A DNA stretch of 64,000 nt, taken from the NCBI GenBank assembly GCA_916700875.1, contig CAKAKS010000032.1, forward strand, positions 21,753,629-21,817,628, given 5' to 3'. The DNA is from Sebastes aleutianus (lineage: Eukaryota; Chordata; Actinopteri; Perciformes; Sebastidae). The notes beneath the pieces were generated by a model, which had not been told where the DNA came from, ran no database searches, and saw only the letters and a program-made list of their open reading frames with translations. The translations under genes were made by a program, and so were the position numbers. Of the stretch, positions 37,541 to 51,154 are shown piece by piece; position 1 is the stretch's first letter, and each line of letters starts with the position of its first letter.

Positions 37541-39891
37541 CAACAGTTATAACATAAACCCAAAGTAGAACTTCCCCCATGAGTTTATTCAGATCTACAC
37601 TGTAGGAATGGACCTGGTGTTTTGATCCAAAAGGGGTTTATAATAACAGCAAGAGGTGGAGGGGAAAAGTATATTGTTTGCTCAAAACCACATTCAAAGA
37701 ATTCCTCTGTTACAGGAAACAATATGATTTGTTAACGGGGATATAAACAAGAATTCTTCTGTTACAGGATGGTCTTATATATGCCCGAAAGAAAAAGACA
37801 AAAGTAACAAAAAGGGCAAAAAAACACAACTGTGATTTAGACAACAACGAATAAAAATTGAAAATGTGAAACAACAACCCCTTTTATTTTGTCAGCCGTT
37901 GGCACCACTGGCAGAGGTGGAGTGGAACAAGAAGAGAGAAAAAAATAACAACCACTTTTTGGATCACTATGTTTCCCTCACACAAAATACTCTCCATGCC
38001 TGAAGAGTTTCACTCTAATCCATAAAATACAACCTCAAAACAATCATGGGTTTGCCATATCGGCTCCACTCTCCCACTTGAACTCTTCTCTATAAACTTC
38101 TGTTTTCACCACTGTGTCTCATTATATCATTAAAGTAGTTTACCATGAATAGCTTGGCATCTAATTACTTTATTAGATAGTGACAGTACAGAGATGACAG
38201 GAAATGAGGGGAACATGCAACAAAGGTACACAGCCAAACTTAAACGAGGGATGTTGCGGTTCATGATCGGTGTCTTAATCCCAAAGACACGGGGGTGCCC
38301 CAACTTTACCATAAACTACCTTACAATTATATAGCAATAGTCTACAGATCAATATTCTATATCTGGAATAACTGCTCTTTATCTAAACTTATCTTAGCTT
38401 TAACATATAATTGAATTTAGCTGTACCCAAGAATATGGCCACTGAGTGCATGTCTTTGTATTGACCAGTATCTGACTCACTGGAACCATCCGGTATCAGG
38501 AAATCACCCGCATCAGATAGCTTCTTTTGAACTCCAATGCTGCCTCTGGTTTCACATTACAACATACATCTACTTCAATTTAAACTGAGCCTTGATGGAT
38601 GTTACAGACAATACAAATAAAAGTAGACTTCCCTAACATAGCTTCCTGTGGCAGATCCAGATGGGGGTTATATGGTTCACATTATGGCTCAGACCTCAGA
38701 GAACACCCTCCGAAGAGGCATCTTTTGCAGATATTTGTACCATTTAGCATATCATCTCTTTGCATTTTAGCTGAATTTGGGATCAAATGTTTTCTGATAC
38801 AAACTACTTTCCAATAAAAAATACAGTGTGTTTCTAGAGGACAGCGATCCTCTACTGGTGGTGGTATAACTTCCCGTTCATTTTCCTGTGATGTCTCTTA
38901 ACTCAATTAGGTCTCTCACACACCAGAAAGCCCCTTGACTTCATTCTCCCATCTTTCCCAATCACGCTCTCACATCTCAGTGCTCTTCTTTTCATCCTCA
39001 TACTCCAAATCCCTTACATTGTCTGCAGCACGGTCTCCTCTCACGCTCAGTATCCTAATTCAATTCAGTGGGTGCTTTGTTGGCCTGACATGAGAACTCA
39101 ATAAACTACTGTTAAAGTAGAAGATATCGAAAATACACTGCGGCTATAGGGGGAATCACAGTCACAAAAGAACCGTTATTCTTCACGCAATACTGCTCTG
39201 CCCTTTAATTTGAGAATTTTTGCAGATGCCAGCTATCCAACTTTTCTGGGAACTTTCTTGCTCTCACTCTCACTGCCTTGCCCGTCTATTTAATTTTAGA
39301 TTTCATTTTAAAAAGAAAGCTCTGACCTTTCATTCCTGTCTTGACTTACTTGTGATTCGCCCAACTTTATGGAAGAGCACAACTACATCACTAGAGTACC
39401 TGGTAACCACATCGGTTGCCAAATCAACCAGGATTAACATTTTAAGCATTACTAAAACTACTGATTAAGAAGAGTTTCTGAATTCAGAATGAAAACGACA
39501 AGATAGTGTATCAAATTGTGAAGATGCATAATATGTGTGTTTGTGTGTGAGTGTATCAAGTTTAATCAGTGATCCCTGTTCCCACGTCTGTAGTTTTCCA
39601 GAACTGTGGGAAAGTGGCATAGACGTCATCAGAACACTGACCTGCGTGTGTGTGTGCGTCTCAGATGGTTAAAACACCCTCCTTAATGTTTATTGTTGAA
39701 CACAGAGAAGAAGAGGCTGCGTAGTGACCTCCAGTTCACACAGACACACACTCTCACTGATGTTTATTATTGGATGCAGACAGATTGGCAGCTCAACAAT
39801 AGAGGGGGCAGAGAGCAGCTTCCCAATCAATGTGTAATTTCCACCTTTCCACAGAGCGACATTTTGTATATTAGCATGCTGGTGGTTTATG

Positions 39892-39894
<3 letters not shown>

Positions 39895-39922
<28 letters not shown>
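39895..39922. repeat. (CA)14 microsatellite
   Basis: Uninterrupted CA run. Similar short runs lie at 24392-24415, 31573-31599, 33207-33232, 44189-44224 (TC then AC) and 49640-49663. Confidence 0.97.
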
Positions 39923-39926
<4 letters not shown>

Positions 39927-41059
39927 CACACAGAGCAAAAGAGGGCAGCAGGTCTTGGTCATCAATAACGTCTCTTGTGTTGGATCTTTCCTTTTCGGAG
40001 AACAATGCCCCGGCCTTTGTTTAATAGAAACAAGTTGCTGCCCAACCCTCCCTCCGTCTCTCTCTCTGTTTTCATGTTTTCATGGTTGTCAGGTTTATGT
40101 TCTCTGGCGTCGACATCAGGAAATTATTTCAAAAGGAGAGGCAAAGGATATTGTTTGCATTGATTTCCAATGCTGATCAATAAACAAGCCTTTCCTGCTA
40201 TTCTGTCTCCCCCTAAACAACTCTCATAATGCCTACAGTGAATCACGCCATCACCACTTCATCAATAATGCACCGGTAATCAAATTCAAAGTCATAAAGG
40301 ATAGACATCATATTTTAATGTTGGTTTGTGAAGCGTAAAAGCAAACACATACACACACAAACACACACAAAGACGAGCCACGGGGCAGCTCCCTTTTAAG
40401 TGCAGATTTATGTGGTTGTATTTTGGTCAGATCCCTTCGTCCTCTCGCTGCCACGGCAACAGGCTTTGGAAACAATTATTCAGAGCTGCTCTGAGGACGA
40501 TCCAGCCTTTCACACAGACTAGCCAAGACTCCCATACAAACACACACACACACACACACTGTAACACATTACACACACTCATCATTGTATTTGCACACAA
40601 AAACAAACTTCTTTTTTTTTGCCACAGACAGTGAAATGAACAAGAAGTAAATATGAATCAGGAGGCTATAGTGACAGTGCAACACCTGCAGGGAATTGTA
40701 GCTAAGGCAGAGGAGAATGGTTAAATACAGCAACCACTGCCGATGATAATTAGAGGAAAACAAAAGTCCTTCAGGTTACAGTTTCAAACATCCAAAAACT
40801 GGCAACACAGGCTGAAGTGCTCATGTCAATTATGTCAAGTAAAGTCTTTGAAGGCCTCAGTGGAACTAACAACAGCCACGCTATGCTATTCTTTATTACA
40901 CGGCTGGGTTGAATACTCGATTCCAGACCGTTGAGAATTGTACATTTTGCATCTTGCATTCAAACGTGCACGTATTATAGCGAGACGCCGCCGCAGTAAC
41001 GGCGACTTGTTAACTTCCAGTATTTAACCTGGATTTGTGTATTATGTATACAATAATTT

Positions 41060-41385
41060 TTAAAGGAACAGTGTGTAGCATTTAGGGGCGCTATTGGCAG
41101 AAATGGAATATAATATTGATAAGTATGTTTTCTTTAGTGTATAATCACCAAAAATAAGAATCGTTGCCTTAGAATGAGACGTTTATATCTATCTATTACG
41201 GAGCAGTAGCCCAGAACGAACAAACCAAACACTGGCTCTAGATAGGGCCATTCATGTTTACAGGTTTTCGCATCGGCCACCACAGTTTTCCTACATTGCT
41301 TGGCACATGGGAGAAGTTGGTTGGTTGGTTGCAATGTGCAACTTCACCACTAGATGATGCCAAATCCTACACACTGCACCTTTAA
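41060..41385. mobile_element. 326-bp TTAA-ended miniature element
   Basis: The ends TTAAAGGAACAGTGTGTAG and CTACACACTGCACCTTTAA are inverted copies. The outer bases resemble the 21731-22267 element, so the two are probably related families. Confidence 0.87.
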
Positions 41386-42660
41386 GTCTGTCCCATTTAG
41401 TCCTCGCTTACTGTAGCCCAGTTCCCATCATGTACCACAGCTCCTGGTACTGTCAACTTCTACAAGATGCAACTAAGTGGGAGCCACGTCCCAGCCGGCC
41501 GTTAATAGAGTCACAAATGCAGCAAAGGGCGCGTTCCCTCACTGGCCTCCGACCCATTAACACACAGGCAACCAAACACCAACAACAACACCAACAAGTC
41601 TCATTGGTTTTGGGTCTTGAAAAGATCTGTTGTAGGATTTCTCAACCCATGGAGGCTAAATTAGAACATGAAACACCAAACTTAGGAGTTCTAAAGGTAT
41701 ATTCCAGAGACTGTATGTTTACATTCAGGTGACAAAGCCCTCTAGTGGCCGCAAGAATCATGACTCTTGTCTGTTGCCACAAAGTCTGCTGCGGGACAAG
41801 CTCGGGGTGGTTGGATGGGTCAAAAATATGTCAGACTTTGTAGTTTTTGTGCCTAAAGCTAAACAAACCGTAACCATAGCGTTGTCAGATCAAAAAATGT
41901 TTTTTATTTTTGCAACAGTGATTTGTAATGGTTTTGGGAGGCACTGACAAATGATGCTGTTGGTATGTTGCTGCTAAACTGTAACAGACTCTTCACTTCA
42001 TACTCCCATATTCTTATACTCACTTTCTTAATCTTCAAAGTGTTCATTTGTTTGACTGTGTTCATTTGTATTCTTTTTACATCATTTCTGTTATCAATAT
42101 ATTATGCGTGCACGCTGTACTGCACCCCAATGTTCCCATTTTGGATAATAAAGTCTGAGTGAAACCATAGCTCAAAGGACAGCTCCAGAATCTGCACATT
42201 GTAACTCATGCAGGTAAATATTTACTTATTAAATGTGGGGTTTTTTTGGGGGGGGTTTTAAACTTCAGAGAGACTGAGGTCTCATGAGAAAACGGACTCC
42301 CCATCAGGTGCCACAGGTGCATCCCAGATGTGAAGAGCTGTAACGTTACTAGAAGGTTTGGAGGACATAAGAGAAAATGAAAGCCACACAGAGCATTAGA
42401 GAAGACAATGAGGCAGAGTATGGGGGATTTAGTGAGATAGCGACAGAAAGAAGGAAGGGATTATGAGCATCATGTACGTTGATGAAAGACAGAACTGAAA
42501 CCGAAGGCACAATAGAAAAGATGAAGCACAGAGGTTAGCTTCGGGGCATGTGGGGGAATACTGATATTGCAATATGTGTTAGAGATAAATACTTTAGTTG
42601 TCCAGTTTTTTTTTGGTATTATATGATATGACCTAAGGAGGATATATTTGCAGATAGATC

Positions 42661-43489
42661 TTAAAGCAGCAGTGGGTAGAATTGGAGCAAATATGATTTT
42701 AAAAAGTTATTTTTATAAAACGGATCACTATGTCCTGATAATATAATGCATGAGACAGGTAATCTGAAAAAGATCATGTGCCTATGTGTCCTCTGGTTTC
42801 CTCCGGTGCTCCTAACGTCATCTTCAAGACTTCACAGACGGGAGGAAAACAACCAATCGGAGCTGAGCGGGTGTCTGCCGTCTCTGAGCAGTTATCAATC
42901 ACTCGCAAACTCCGATCAAACGGTCAAACTAGGCAGCGCTGATCAAATATGAATCAATATTCTGTTACTGTAATGCCTATTTCTCACCTCAAATGTTTTC
43001 AAAAAACATCTTGTAGTGTACTGTTTAGCTGTGAAATGATAAAGTCTGTGACCTGGCAGCCATGTGGAGATCAGTTGAGGAAAGACCAAGCACCGCCCAC
43101 CAGCCGGAGCACACTTTACATCTAAACAGTACACTACAAGATGTTTCTGAAAACATTTTAGGCGAGAAATAGACATTACAGTAACAGATTTCATATTTGA
43201 TCAGCGCTGCGTAGTTTGACCGTTTGATCGGAGTTCGCGAGTGATTGACAGCTGTCTCCGTTGAATGAACAGCCAATAGGAACTCTCTCTCTCTCTCTGA
43301 AATTACCTGTGATTGGCCAAAGTCTCCCGTCACGGGCTAGATTTTTTTAAAGCTTGAAAACAGAGCCATGAGGAGGTGCAGAAGTCTAGTTTTCTCTCAA
43401 TACACTTGAATTACAATATGCTGAAAGGTTATTTATTATGGAATTTTTGCCCAATGATGCCAAAAACTATCTGCTTACCCCAGCTTTAA
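42661..43489. mobile_element. 829-bp TTAA-ended foldback element, copy 1
   Basis: The ends TTAAAGCAGCAGTGGGTAG and CTTACCCCAGCTTTAA. An internal inverted repeat pairs 42896-43028 with 43122-43249 (sharing CCGATCAAACGGTCAAACTA), leaving a loop of about 93 bp. A related copy lies inverted at 50401-51046. Confidence 0.88.
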
Positions 43490-44185
43490 GATACTACATC
43501 AGGAGGATTTGTGATTTGTCAACAAAAGACATCACGTTCCTGAAAGTATCCTAAAATGTTTCCTAAAATGTTTCCTACTCTTCTTTGACACAATAACAGA
43601 TGGTTTGTTATGTTTGCTGGTGTGCTGCACATGGTGATCCTTGCCCACTTCTTACACACTGTGGCACCACCTGCTGTATGGAAACAAGACTGCTCCACCA
43701 TTCTATAATAAATCACCTTTTAAAACCAGCTACTCTGCTATAAGAGTAACATCCTGAAATTCACAAAAGACAACGGGCATTTGGCCTAGTCGGGACGCAC
43801 TCTCTTCTACTACATATGGAATTGGTTGTGAACAAACACACAACTACGCATATACAAGTAGGAACGTCAGAGGTGATTATAGCGTCATGTTGAAAACAGC
43901 TTGTTCTGGTTTACCATGATGTCACTTACTTCCCGCTCATTTGGGGTCAACAAAACATGCATGTATGCATGCACGCACGCATGCGCGCACACACTCTCTG
44001 GGAGTCACTGTCAGGTCTATCCGCTCCCTACAGTGGCCCAGCCTATCCCACAACCCCCTGGGGCTGTAACCTGTGATCCAGGAGAACTGTACTCTGGGTA
44101 ACGCTGTTTTCATAACCGCTCCCAGTCCTCGGTCCACAAACACAAAGAGCCACAGAACATATGCACCACATTACACACTCATTCA

Positions 44186-44224
<39 letters not shown>

Positions 44225-45408
44225 CAAAGTGTAATGCAAAAGTGAAACTTAAAATGACTGTTTAGCTAAGTTAGTGCTGTCTAATACACTACTTCAGAAG
44301 CTTCTCATGTTACTTCAGAAGAAAGAAACATGCTTCTTATAGTTGTATTAATGCAGGTACACGCATGCACACACTTCATACCCACACATATCAAGATTAA
44401 TTCTTGGCGGTCTAAATTAGTCTATAGGCAGATAAAATGTTCCCAAATACCACACACAAAGTGAGCTATATAACCTTCGATGAAGTATCATGATGTTATT
44501 TTTGAGTGTTTCTTCATCATCATTCTTCGTAGTTTATATCAGTTCAACAACATTGCAAGCAGAGGCTGCTGATTATTTAAGATGGTGCGACTATACGCTG
44601 TTAGTCACTGTTTGTTTCACTTCCACGAAGAGCGATAGGACGTCCGCGTCATCAGCAGCGTACCCGTTTTCTCATGGCATGCTCTTCGGAGACGAGACAA
44701 AACACGAGTGAGCTGTTTCACAAACAAGACAAAAAAAACACACTGGCAAATTATCTCTCTTAGGATGTCCTTGAGATTGTTTTCGGGGCACTGTGAGCAG
44801 TTGGTGTTTATAATGGAAACCACACCCACACATTCACACAAAAGCTGCAATTGAGCTGCCAACACTATATCAGTTTCAACTATTTTTTTGCGTATATTAC
44901 TCCTTGTAGTATTTCTCTAGACATGAATACAAACACGTATCGCCAAATAAATATGCACCAAAAATGTGCACATTTTCATTCACTGGCTGTTCCAAACATG
45001 AGACTCAAGTACTGTTTCTTCTTATGTAACATGTCCAGTTGTCAGAAGTCTATTGGGACCAGCTTTGTCCTGGAAATCAATGAGTGGGAGGAGAGCAGAC
45101 AGACACCTGTTTATCAGTATGATAGCATCGCCTCAGCATTCCTCTGCCACTCCCAAAACCTCCCACAATACATCAGCATGAGTAATAAGACAAAAGCAGA
45201 CAAACGTTGCTGACTGTTAACATACTACCATGAGCCATCTCACTGAAACTCATTACTGTCAACATTATTATCACTCTTTTCATCATGGTCATCAAGTGTC
45301 ACATTTGAAGTCCTGGTTCTTGGCAATAATAAACATTACAGTATCAATAGTTTCACTGTTTATTCAGTGTAATAAATAAACCTAGACTGAAAAAGACTTT
45401 ATGTACTT

Positions 45409-45919
45409 GTTTGTTGTCATTTTGTGTCTCTTTGTAGTAATTGTGTGCCTCTCTTAATTTCGCATTTTTTGTGTGTGATGTGTCTCTTTGTGGTCATTTT
45501 GTGTCTCTTTTTGATCATTTTGTGTCTCTTTGCGGTTGTTGTGTGTCTCTTTGTAGTCCTTTTGCGTCTTTGGGGCTATTTTGTGTCTCTTCCTAGTCAT
45601 TTTGTGTCCCTTTGTGATCATTTTGTGTCTCTTTGTAATCATTTTGAGTCTCTTTGCGGTTGTGTGTCTCTTTGTAGTCACTTTGTGTCTCTTTGTCGTT
45701 GTTTAGTGTCTCTTTGTAGTTGTTTGTGTCTCTTTGTAGTCGTTTTGCATCTCTTTTTGGTTATTTTGAGTCTCTGATATTATTTTGTGTGTCTTTGTAG
45801 TTGTTTTGTTTCTCTTTGTAGCCTTTTGCGTCTCTTTGTAGAAATTATGAGTATCTATCTTTGTGGTTGTTTGGCGTCTCTTTGTAGTCATTTCGAGCTT
45901 CTTTGTGGTCGTTTTGTTA
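45409..45919. repeat. 21-bp minisatellite (GTGTCTCTTTGTAGTCATTTT)
   Basis: About 22 imperfect units, nearly all 21 bp or close to it. Because 21 is a multiple of three, frames stay open on both strands and translate as heptads; there is no sign of a gene. Confidence 0.95.
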
Positions 45920-47037
45920 CCACAGGAAGGCAATAGCTGGCTATAACATAGCATCATCAGGCTAATGTAAGCTCCTCCTGGCTACAATGTGTGGAAAAAA
46001 ATAAATAAACTACCTATTTAGTTACGACAGAGTTTCTTGAAAAGAGTCATGAATCCACAGCTGAAAGTCTTTCCTATACAGAAAATCTTGATATCAAAAT
46101 TGCGCTTGGCTACCTGATTTTTTAAAATATATTTCCCACTAGTACACTCTCCCCTGATGATTACAAAGCCAAGTGAGATATAATTCTGAATCTTGTTAAT
46201 GAGACGATTCAAAGATTTAATCATTTTGGTCCTGAAATATTGACTAATGACTTTCTTGTAACAAAATAAAGGGTGTCAAAAAGAATACAAAGTCCTGTAA
46301 AATGAATTGAATAAAGTACAAAAAGTTGTGTTTTATTCCTCAACTATGAGAAGCTATCCTCATCTGGTTTGAATAATGACCCACCCCAGCCCACTTCCCA
46401 TCAGCTCTTCTTCACGTTCTCTCTCTCCCCACCTCCTGCTGGAGTCGACGTCCAGATGTTGGTCACAACCTTTCAACATTCCAACTACTAGTCTACTAAC
46501 TGCCCTTACAAATATACACACACATACGCTGTAGGTCGCACACACACAAGGAAGTTCAAAGCTGCGCCAGAGGGGAGCAGGTGGCCAGAAACAACATGCC
46601 GCATCGGAGGCAACAGCCTGAATGTTCAAACTCATTCATCCAGAGACACTGGCCAGGATAACAGAAGCTCCATAGCCATTCTGTAATAATGTATTTTACA
46701 TGTGCACTTCTTGTATGTTGCTTTAAACTCTCATTTAATATTGCTGCATATGGCCATACATATAGTTATATTAACATGTTCTTATTTTTTGTTTTGTATT
46801 ATATTCTATGTTGGTCAGAAGTTCATATCTCATCCCTATTAATCCACATTTTATTAAGCAGTTCTTAATGTAGGCGTCTGTTTGCTTTGTGAAGAGTTTC
46901 AAGGAATACTGTTTTCTATAATTCTCACTCATTAATTTATGTCCTGAAATAGTTTGATGCACGTTTTTCAATGGTTGTTGTCCTATTTCCCTATGATGTA
47001 ATATTATCATAATATCATGTTAATAGTATAACAATTT

Positions 47038-47086
47038 TTGCTGCACTCTCCCTACCTACCAGCAGTAGGTAGGGAGAGTGCAGCAA
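47038..47086. repeat. Perfect hairpin, 22-bp arms, 5-nt loop
   Basis: The arms 47038-47059 and 47065-47086 are exact reverse complements (core CTCCCTACCTAC), with loop CAGCA. Function unknown; it may be a foldback end of a decayed element. Confidence 0.96.
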
Positions 47087-47339
47087 GGAAAACGGATAAC
47101 AGAGGACGGCGGATAATCAAGCTGTTGTTATGATACGTACATGAGCTAAAGCACGACTGTCAACCATTTTCACACCACGTTGTGAAAATATCTGTGTATT
47201 TGAATGATCAGATGAGATGAAGATGAAAAATGATAAGAGCCTTCTGTGTTTTTCCTCTTAACTGTACTCGTTGGCTTGCTTTCCTCACGTCCGTTTCTCT
47301 TCATGTGCACTGATTTGTTTAAGCTCAACAGCCAATCGG

Positions 47340-47520
47340 AGTGATTTCTCTCACCGATGGGCGCCGCCCCCCGTTTCAACATGCTGAATCGGCCGAAAAA
47401 AAACTCCAACGCGGACAGACTACAGCCGACGGTGCGGGACACACTGAAAAAACTAGACCGACGGACGCTCACCGACGGCCCCAAACTGTCGGACCTTAAC
47501 AATATCTCGTGAGTTGAACT
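47340..47520 (+). other. CpG-rich island, possible element fragment
   Basis: Much richer in CG dinucleotides than its surroundings (for example GGCGCCGCC, CGACGGACGCTCACCGACGG). A 43-codon plus-strand frame starts MLNRPKKNSN at 47382. I do not recognise it. It could be the interior of a DNA element or a small regulatory island. Confidence 0.4.
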
Positions 47521-48889
47521 GGAGTTAATTTCCTTGATTGATTTTTTTCTTTTTGCATCTAGCACCCTAACCATTTTCCAGTAGGAACTATAAACACTTA
47601 GTGTTTTGTCACTTACGTGTTTTGCTGGTTATTGAGCAGCATGTGCTGAAAGTCCACACGTGCACACTGAATGTACAATCATTTCAGTTTTTCTACTGAA
47701 CAAGCAACACCAAGAGGCAATCTTTTGTTCTGTCAAACTCAGTCAAACAGTCAAAAAATCTAGTCTACATTGTTCGCCTGTGAACTCATTCACTAATTCT
47801 TCCTGTGAGGACAGGAGCGCCTTCCCAGCAGTACGAGTGGACAGAAGGTCGTCAAGCTAAAATAGAAAGTACATGCTGTGAGCTCCGTTCTCAAATGAAC
47901 ACATCTGTTAGCATAACTATTTCTGAAGAAAAAGAACACTCCCCTGCCCTGCTGGTCTTCATCACATTCTCGCACAAAACGTGCGCATTCAAAAGACTCA
48001 CACAGAGACAGACATGCACAACGTCCCCGCTTTTTCCCAGTCAACATTTAGACACAGAATAGATGAGCTTGACCACAGCCTGCACTTATGAGTAAAACAT
48101 TAAGCTGGGAAGCCCGGATTGAGTATGAGACTACTTTTTTCCTGTACTTAAATGATGGCAAACATGGACCTGAAGATGAACTTGTATATATAATATCACC
48201 ATAATCAATTGCTCATAAAAGAGTCACATGCACCAAAAGAAAAACTGCATTTTTTTCTATAATAATAGAAACCTAACATCATGGTGGCGCTAGAGGAAAA
48301 ATCATTACGATTCATCCTATGGGGATCATTAGTGTCTGTACAAAATCCAATGGCCATCCATCACGTAGTTGTTAAGATATTTCAGTCTAGACCGACACTT
48401 CCACACTGCTGGCGTATAGCTAAGAAAAATGATATGTAAACTGATGGATACTTCTGTACATCACAATCCATTCCAACCAAATGGTTGTTGGATTTGTTTT
48501 CAATATTCATCCCAGTACCCCCCACTCCACCACACACATACACAAACCTTCCCTACTGCTCCTCTCTCAGCGGGGTTGAGCACATGAAAGGAGGACAAAA
48601 CACCTCCTTCTGTCCTCCATCAGCCATCCAAATCCTGTCAGAGATGAAGTGCTCTTTCTGCCCATTATTCACTTCAAAATCTGGATTCAATAACTCCGCT
48701 GATCTTCAAAAGCACTCCGAGCACCCCCTTACACAGACACACACAAGCACACACATGTCGGCTATACATGCACAGATACTACACACACTCTAAATAACCA
48801 CACCGTCGCTCATCCACGGCACATACACACGCTATGAAATAAGCAAACAAATCTAACCTGAATGTGAAGCGTGTTATAGTATTTTGGAG

Positions 48890-49249
48890 TAGAGCTGCAT
48901 TGATTAATTGATTAGATGTCAACTATTGTATTAATCACAAACTATTTTGATAATCAATTAATCGGTTTGAGTAATTATTTTAAGAAACAAAGAGTCAAAA
49001 TTCTCTGATTCCAGGTCCTTAAATGTGAATATTTTCTGGTTTCTTTACTCCTCTATGACAGTAAACTGGATATATTTAAGTTGTGGACAAAACAAGACAT
49101 TTGAGGACGTCATCTTGGACTTTGAGAAACACTGATCGACATTTTTCACTATTTTCTGATATTTTATAAACCAAACAACTAATCGAGAAATGAAGAAAAA
49201 TAGTCGACAGATTAATCGACAATGAAAATAATTGTTAGTTGCAGCCTTA
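48890..49249. mobile_element. Short hAT-type MITE with target duplication
   Basis: The ends TAGAGCTGCA and TGCAGCCTTA are inverted copies. TTTGGAG flanks both sides (48883-48889 and 49250-49256). The interior is AT-rich with TAATCGA motifs and no coding frame. Confidence 0.88.
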
Positions 49250-50400
49250 TTTGGAGTATATATTTAATAAAACCCCAAAATTAAATGTTAAGTTATAGAG
49301 CTCGTCAGAGACAGTACTGATAAAATAAGAAGTTTCATGATATTTCTTTCTCTCTTTTACCTCATTTCCTTCTGGACTCACAATGGTTAGCTATTTAAAG
49401 AATCCACATTTCTGTGTGATACTGATAAGAGTTTGGTGTTTTTTTCCTGTCTCTTTCAGACATAACTGTTCTGCTCTTTTCGCTATAATAAATGTAAAAT
49501 GATTATGTTTTGTGTCACACCTGCCCTGTATAATATTGCCAAATAAAAAGTACCTGTAGTTATGTGTAGGACTGATAGGAAACAGTTGGAAGAAACTGAA
49601 GGTGGCTCTATATTTCCTCTCAACTCTTTGATACCCCCCCACACACACACACACACACACACAAGCACAGTTAATCCTGTATTCAATAAAAGCACACGGT
49701 TCACACTAATGCTTTGATCCCTGCTCCTTCTCCATCTCATGCTGTTTCGAGACATATAGTTACATAATGGCCCTCCTTTACACTTGGCGCTACCCCAGTG
49801 TTGATGTATGTAGCCTATGTGTGTGTTTGGAGTAGTGTTTTCCCTGACTTACAAGAGAAGCCCTCTACCCCCGAAACTCTATCAAATCTCCAATCATTCC
49901 AAACCGGTTCATCTCCTCCGAACGTCGGGCAGGAAGCCAACGGCTTCACCGTCTGGATAAACAGCCTTGGAGCGCTGTGGAATGGCCCATAAAACTTCTG
50001 CCAATCCCCTCCACAATCCCCGCTTAGATCTCCACACCGAGCCTTGAAAGAGTTCAGACGATCCCAGTAAAACGCTCCAGGAGGAAAGAAACACTGGAGG
50101 TTTCTCTGTAATGGCCGTGGAGGGGCCTTAATGGGTTCAGTCTGTGGGGACTGCAAGGTGACTCCACGCGGGATGTGAAGGGAAGCAATGTAGAGTTTCT
50201 TCCAAAAAACGTATGCAAATGCATAATTTGTAAGAGGCAGGGTTGAGAGGAGGTGGCCTTGTTTGAAAAGGGGCATTGTGATTATTGACACTGTCCTTTT
50301 TAAAGTGAAGTCCTGTATCAGAGTGGACATCCCTCCAGCAAATCATGTGGAGTGCTTCATCGTTGCTAAAAGCCACAAACATGGCATGATCTGCAGGTGC

Positions 50401-51046
50401 TTAAAGTGTCAGTAGGCAGTCTATTTTTGGCATCATTGGGCAAACATTCCATAATAACCTTTCAGCATGTTGTAATTCAAGTGTTCTGAGAGAAAACTAG
50501 ACTTCTGCTCCTCCTCATGGCTCTGTTTTCAGGCTTTAGAAAATCTAGCCTGTGATGGGAGACTTTGACCCATCACAGGTCATTTCATTGAGAGAGCGTT
50601 CCTATTGGCTGTGCTCCGGAACATGGCGTTCCTTCACCAGATTACACAATGGCGGCGGCGTCACAAACTTTCTCATTTTACAGCTAAACCGTGCACTACA
50701 AGATGATTCTGGAAACATTTGAGGCGAGAAATAGGCATTACAGTAACATAATATTGATTAAAATTTGATCAGCGCTGCCTAGATTGACCGTTTGATCGGA
50801 GTTCACGAGTGATTGACAGCCGGCTCTCATAGACAACAGCTGGACAGCGGACCTCAGATCAGCTCTGACTGCTTGTTTTCCTCTGGTATGTGAAATCTTG
50901 CAGATGCCGTTAGGAGCACCGGAGGACACAGAGGCACATGATTTTTTTCAGGTTACCTGTTTCATGTACTACAGGATATAGCGGCCGTTTTATAAAAACA
51001 ACTTTTTTAATCATATTTGCTCCAATCTCGTCTACTTCAGCTTTAA
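50401..51046. mobile_element. TTAA-ended element, copy 2, inverted
   Basis: The reverse complement follows both outer parts of 42661-43489, including GGCATCATTGGGCAAA and TGACCGTTTGATCGGAGTT, but only one arm of the internal palindrome is present. Confidence 0.86.
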
Positions 51047-51154
51047 GTCAAATAGTTGAAACATTTATCACTTGTTGCCACATGTGGGTGCTATCATGCA
51101 CAGCTGCAGAGCAACCACTAGTCTGTGTACATTAGGTTCGTTAATGCAATAACA

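Larger units (their letters stand above)
37541..42660. other. Gene-free interval
   Basis: Includes the 326-bp element (41060-41385) and CA runs. About 41840-41900 resembles the TTAGGTTTAGG-bearing repeats. No coding exon recognised. Confidence 0.55.
43490..50400. other. Gene-poor interval
   Basis: Apart from the minisatellite, hairpin, CpG-rich patch and hAT-type MITE listed separately, I see short chance frames only. The 171-codon minus frame at 49815-50330 has no recognisable domain. Confidence 0.55.

Noticed and set aside
45424..45777. 117-codon plus frame and matching minus frames
   Set aside because: Translation of a 21-bp minisatellite; the heptad repeat follows from unit length.
49815..50330. 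171-codon minus-strand frame
   Set aside because: No recognisable domain or conserved motif; starts and ends in unremarkable sequence.
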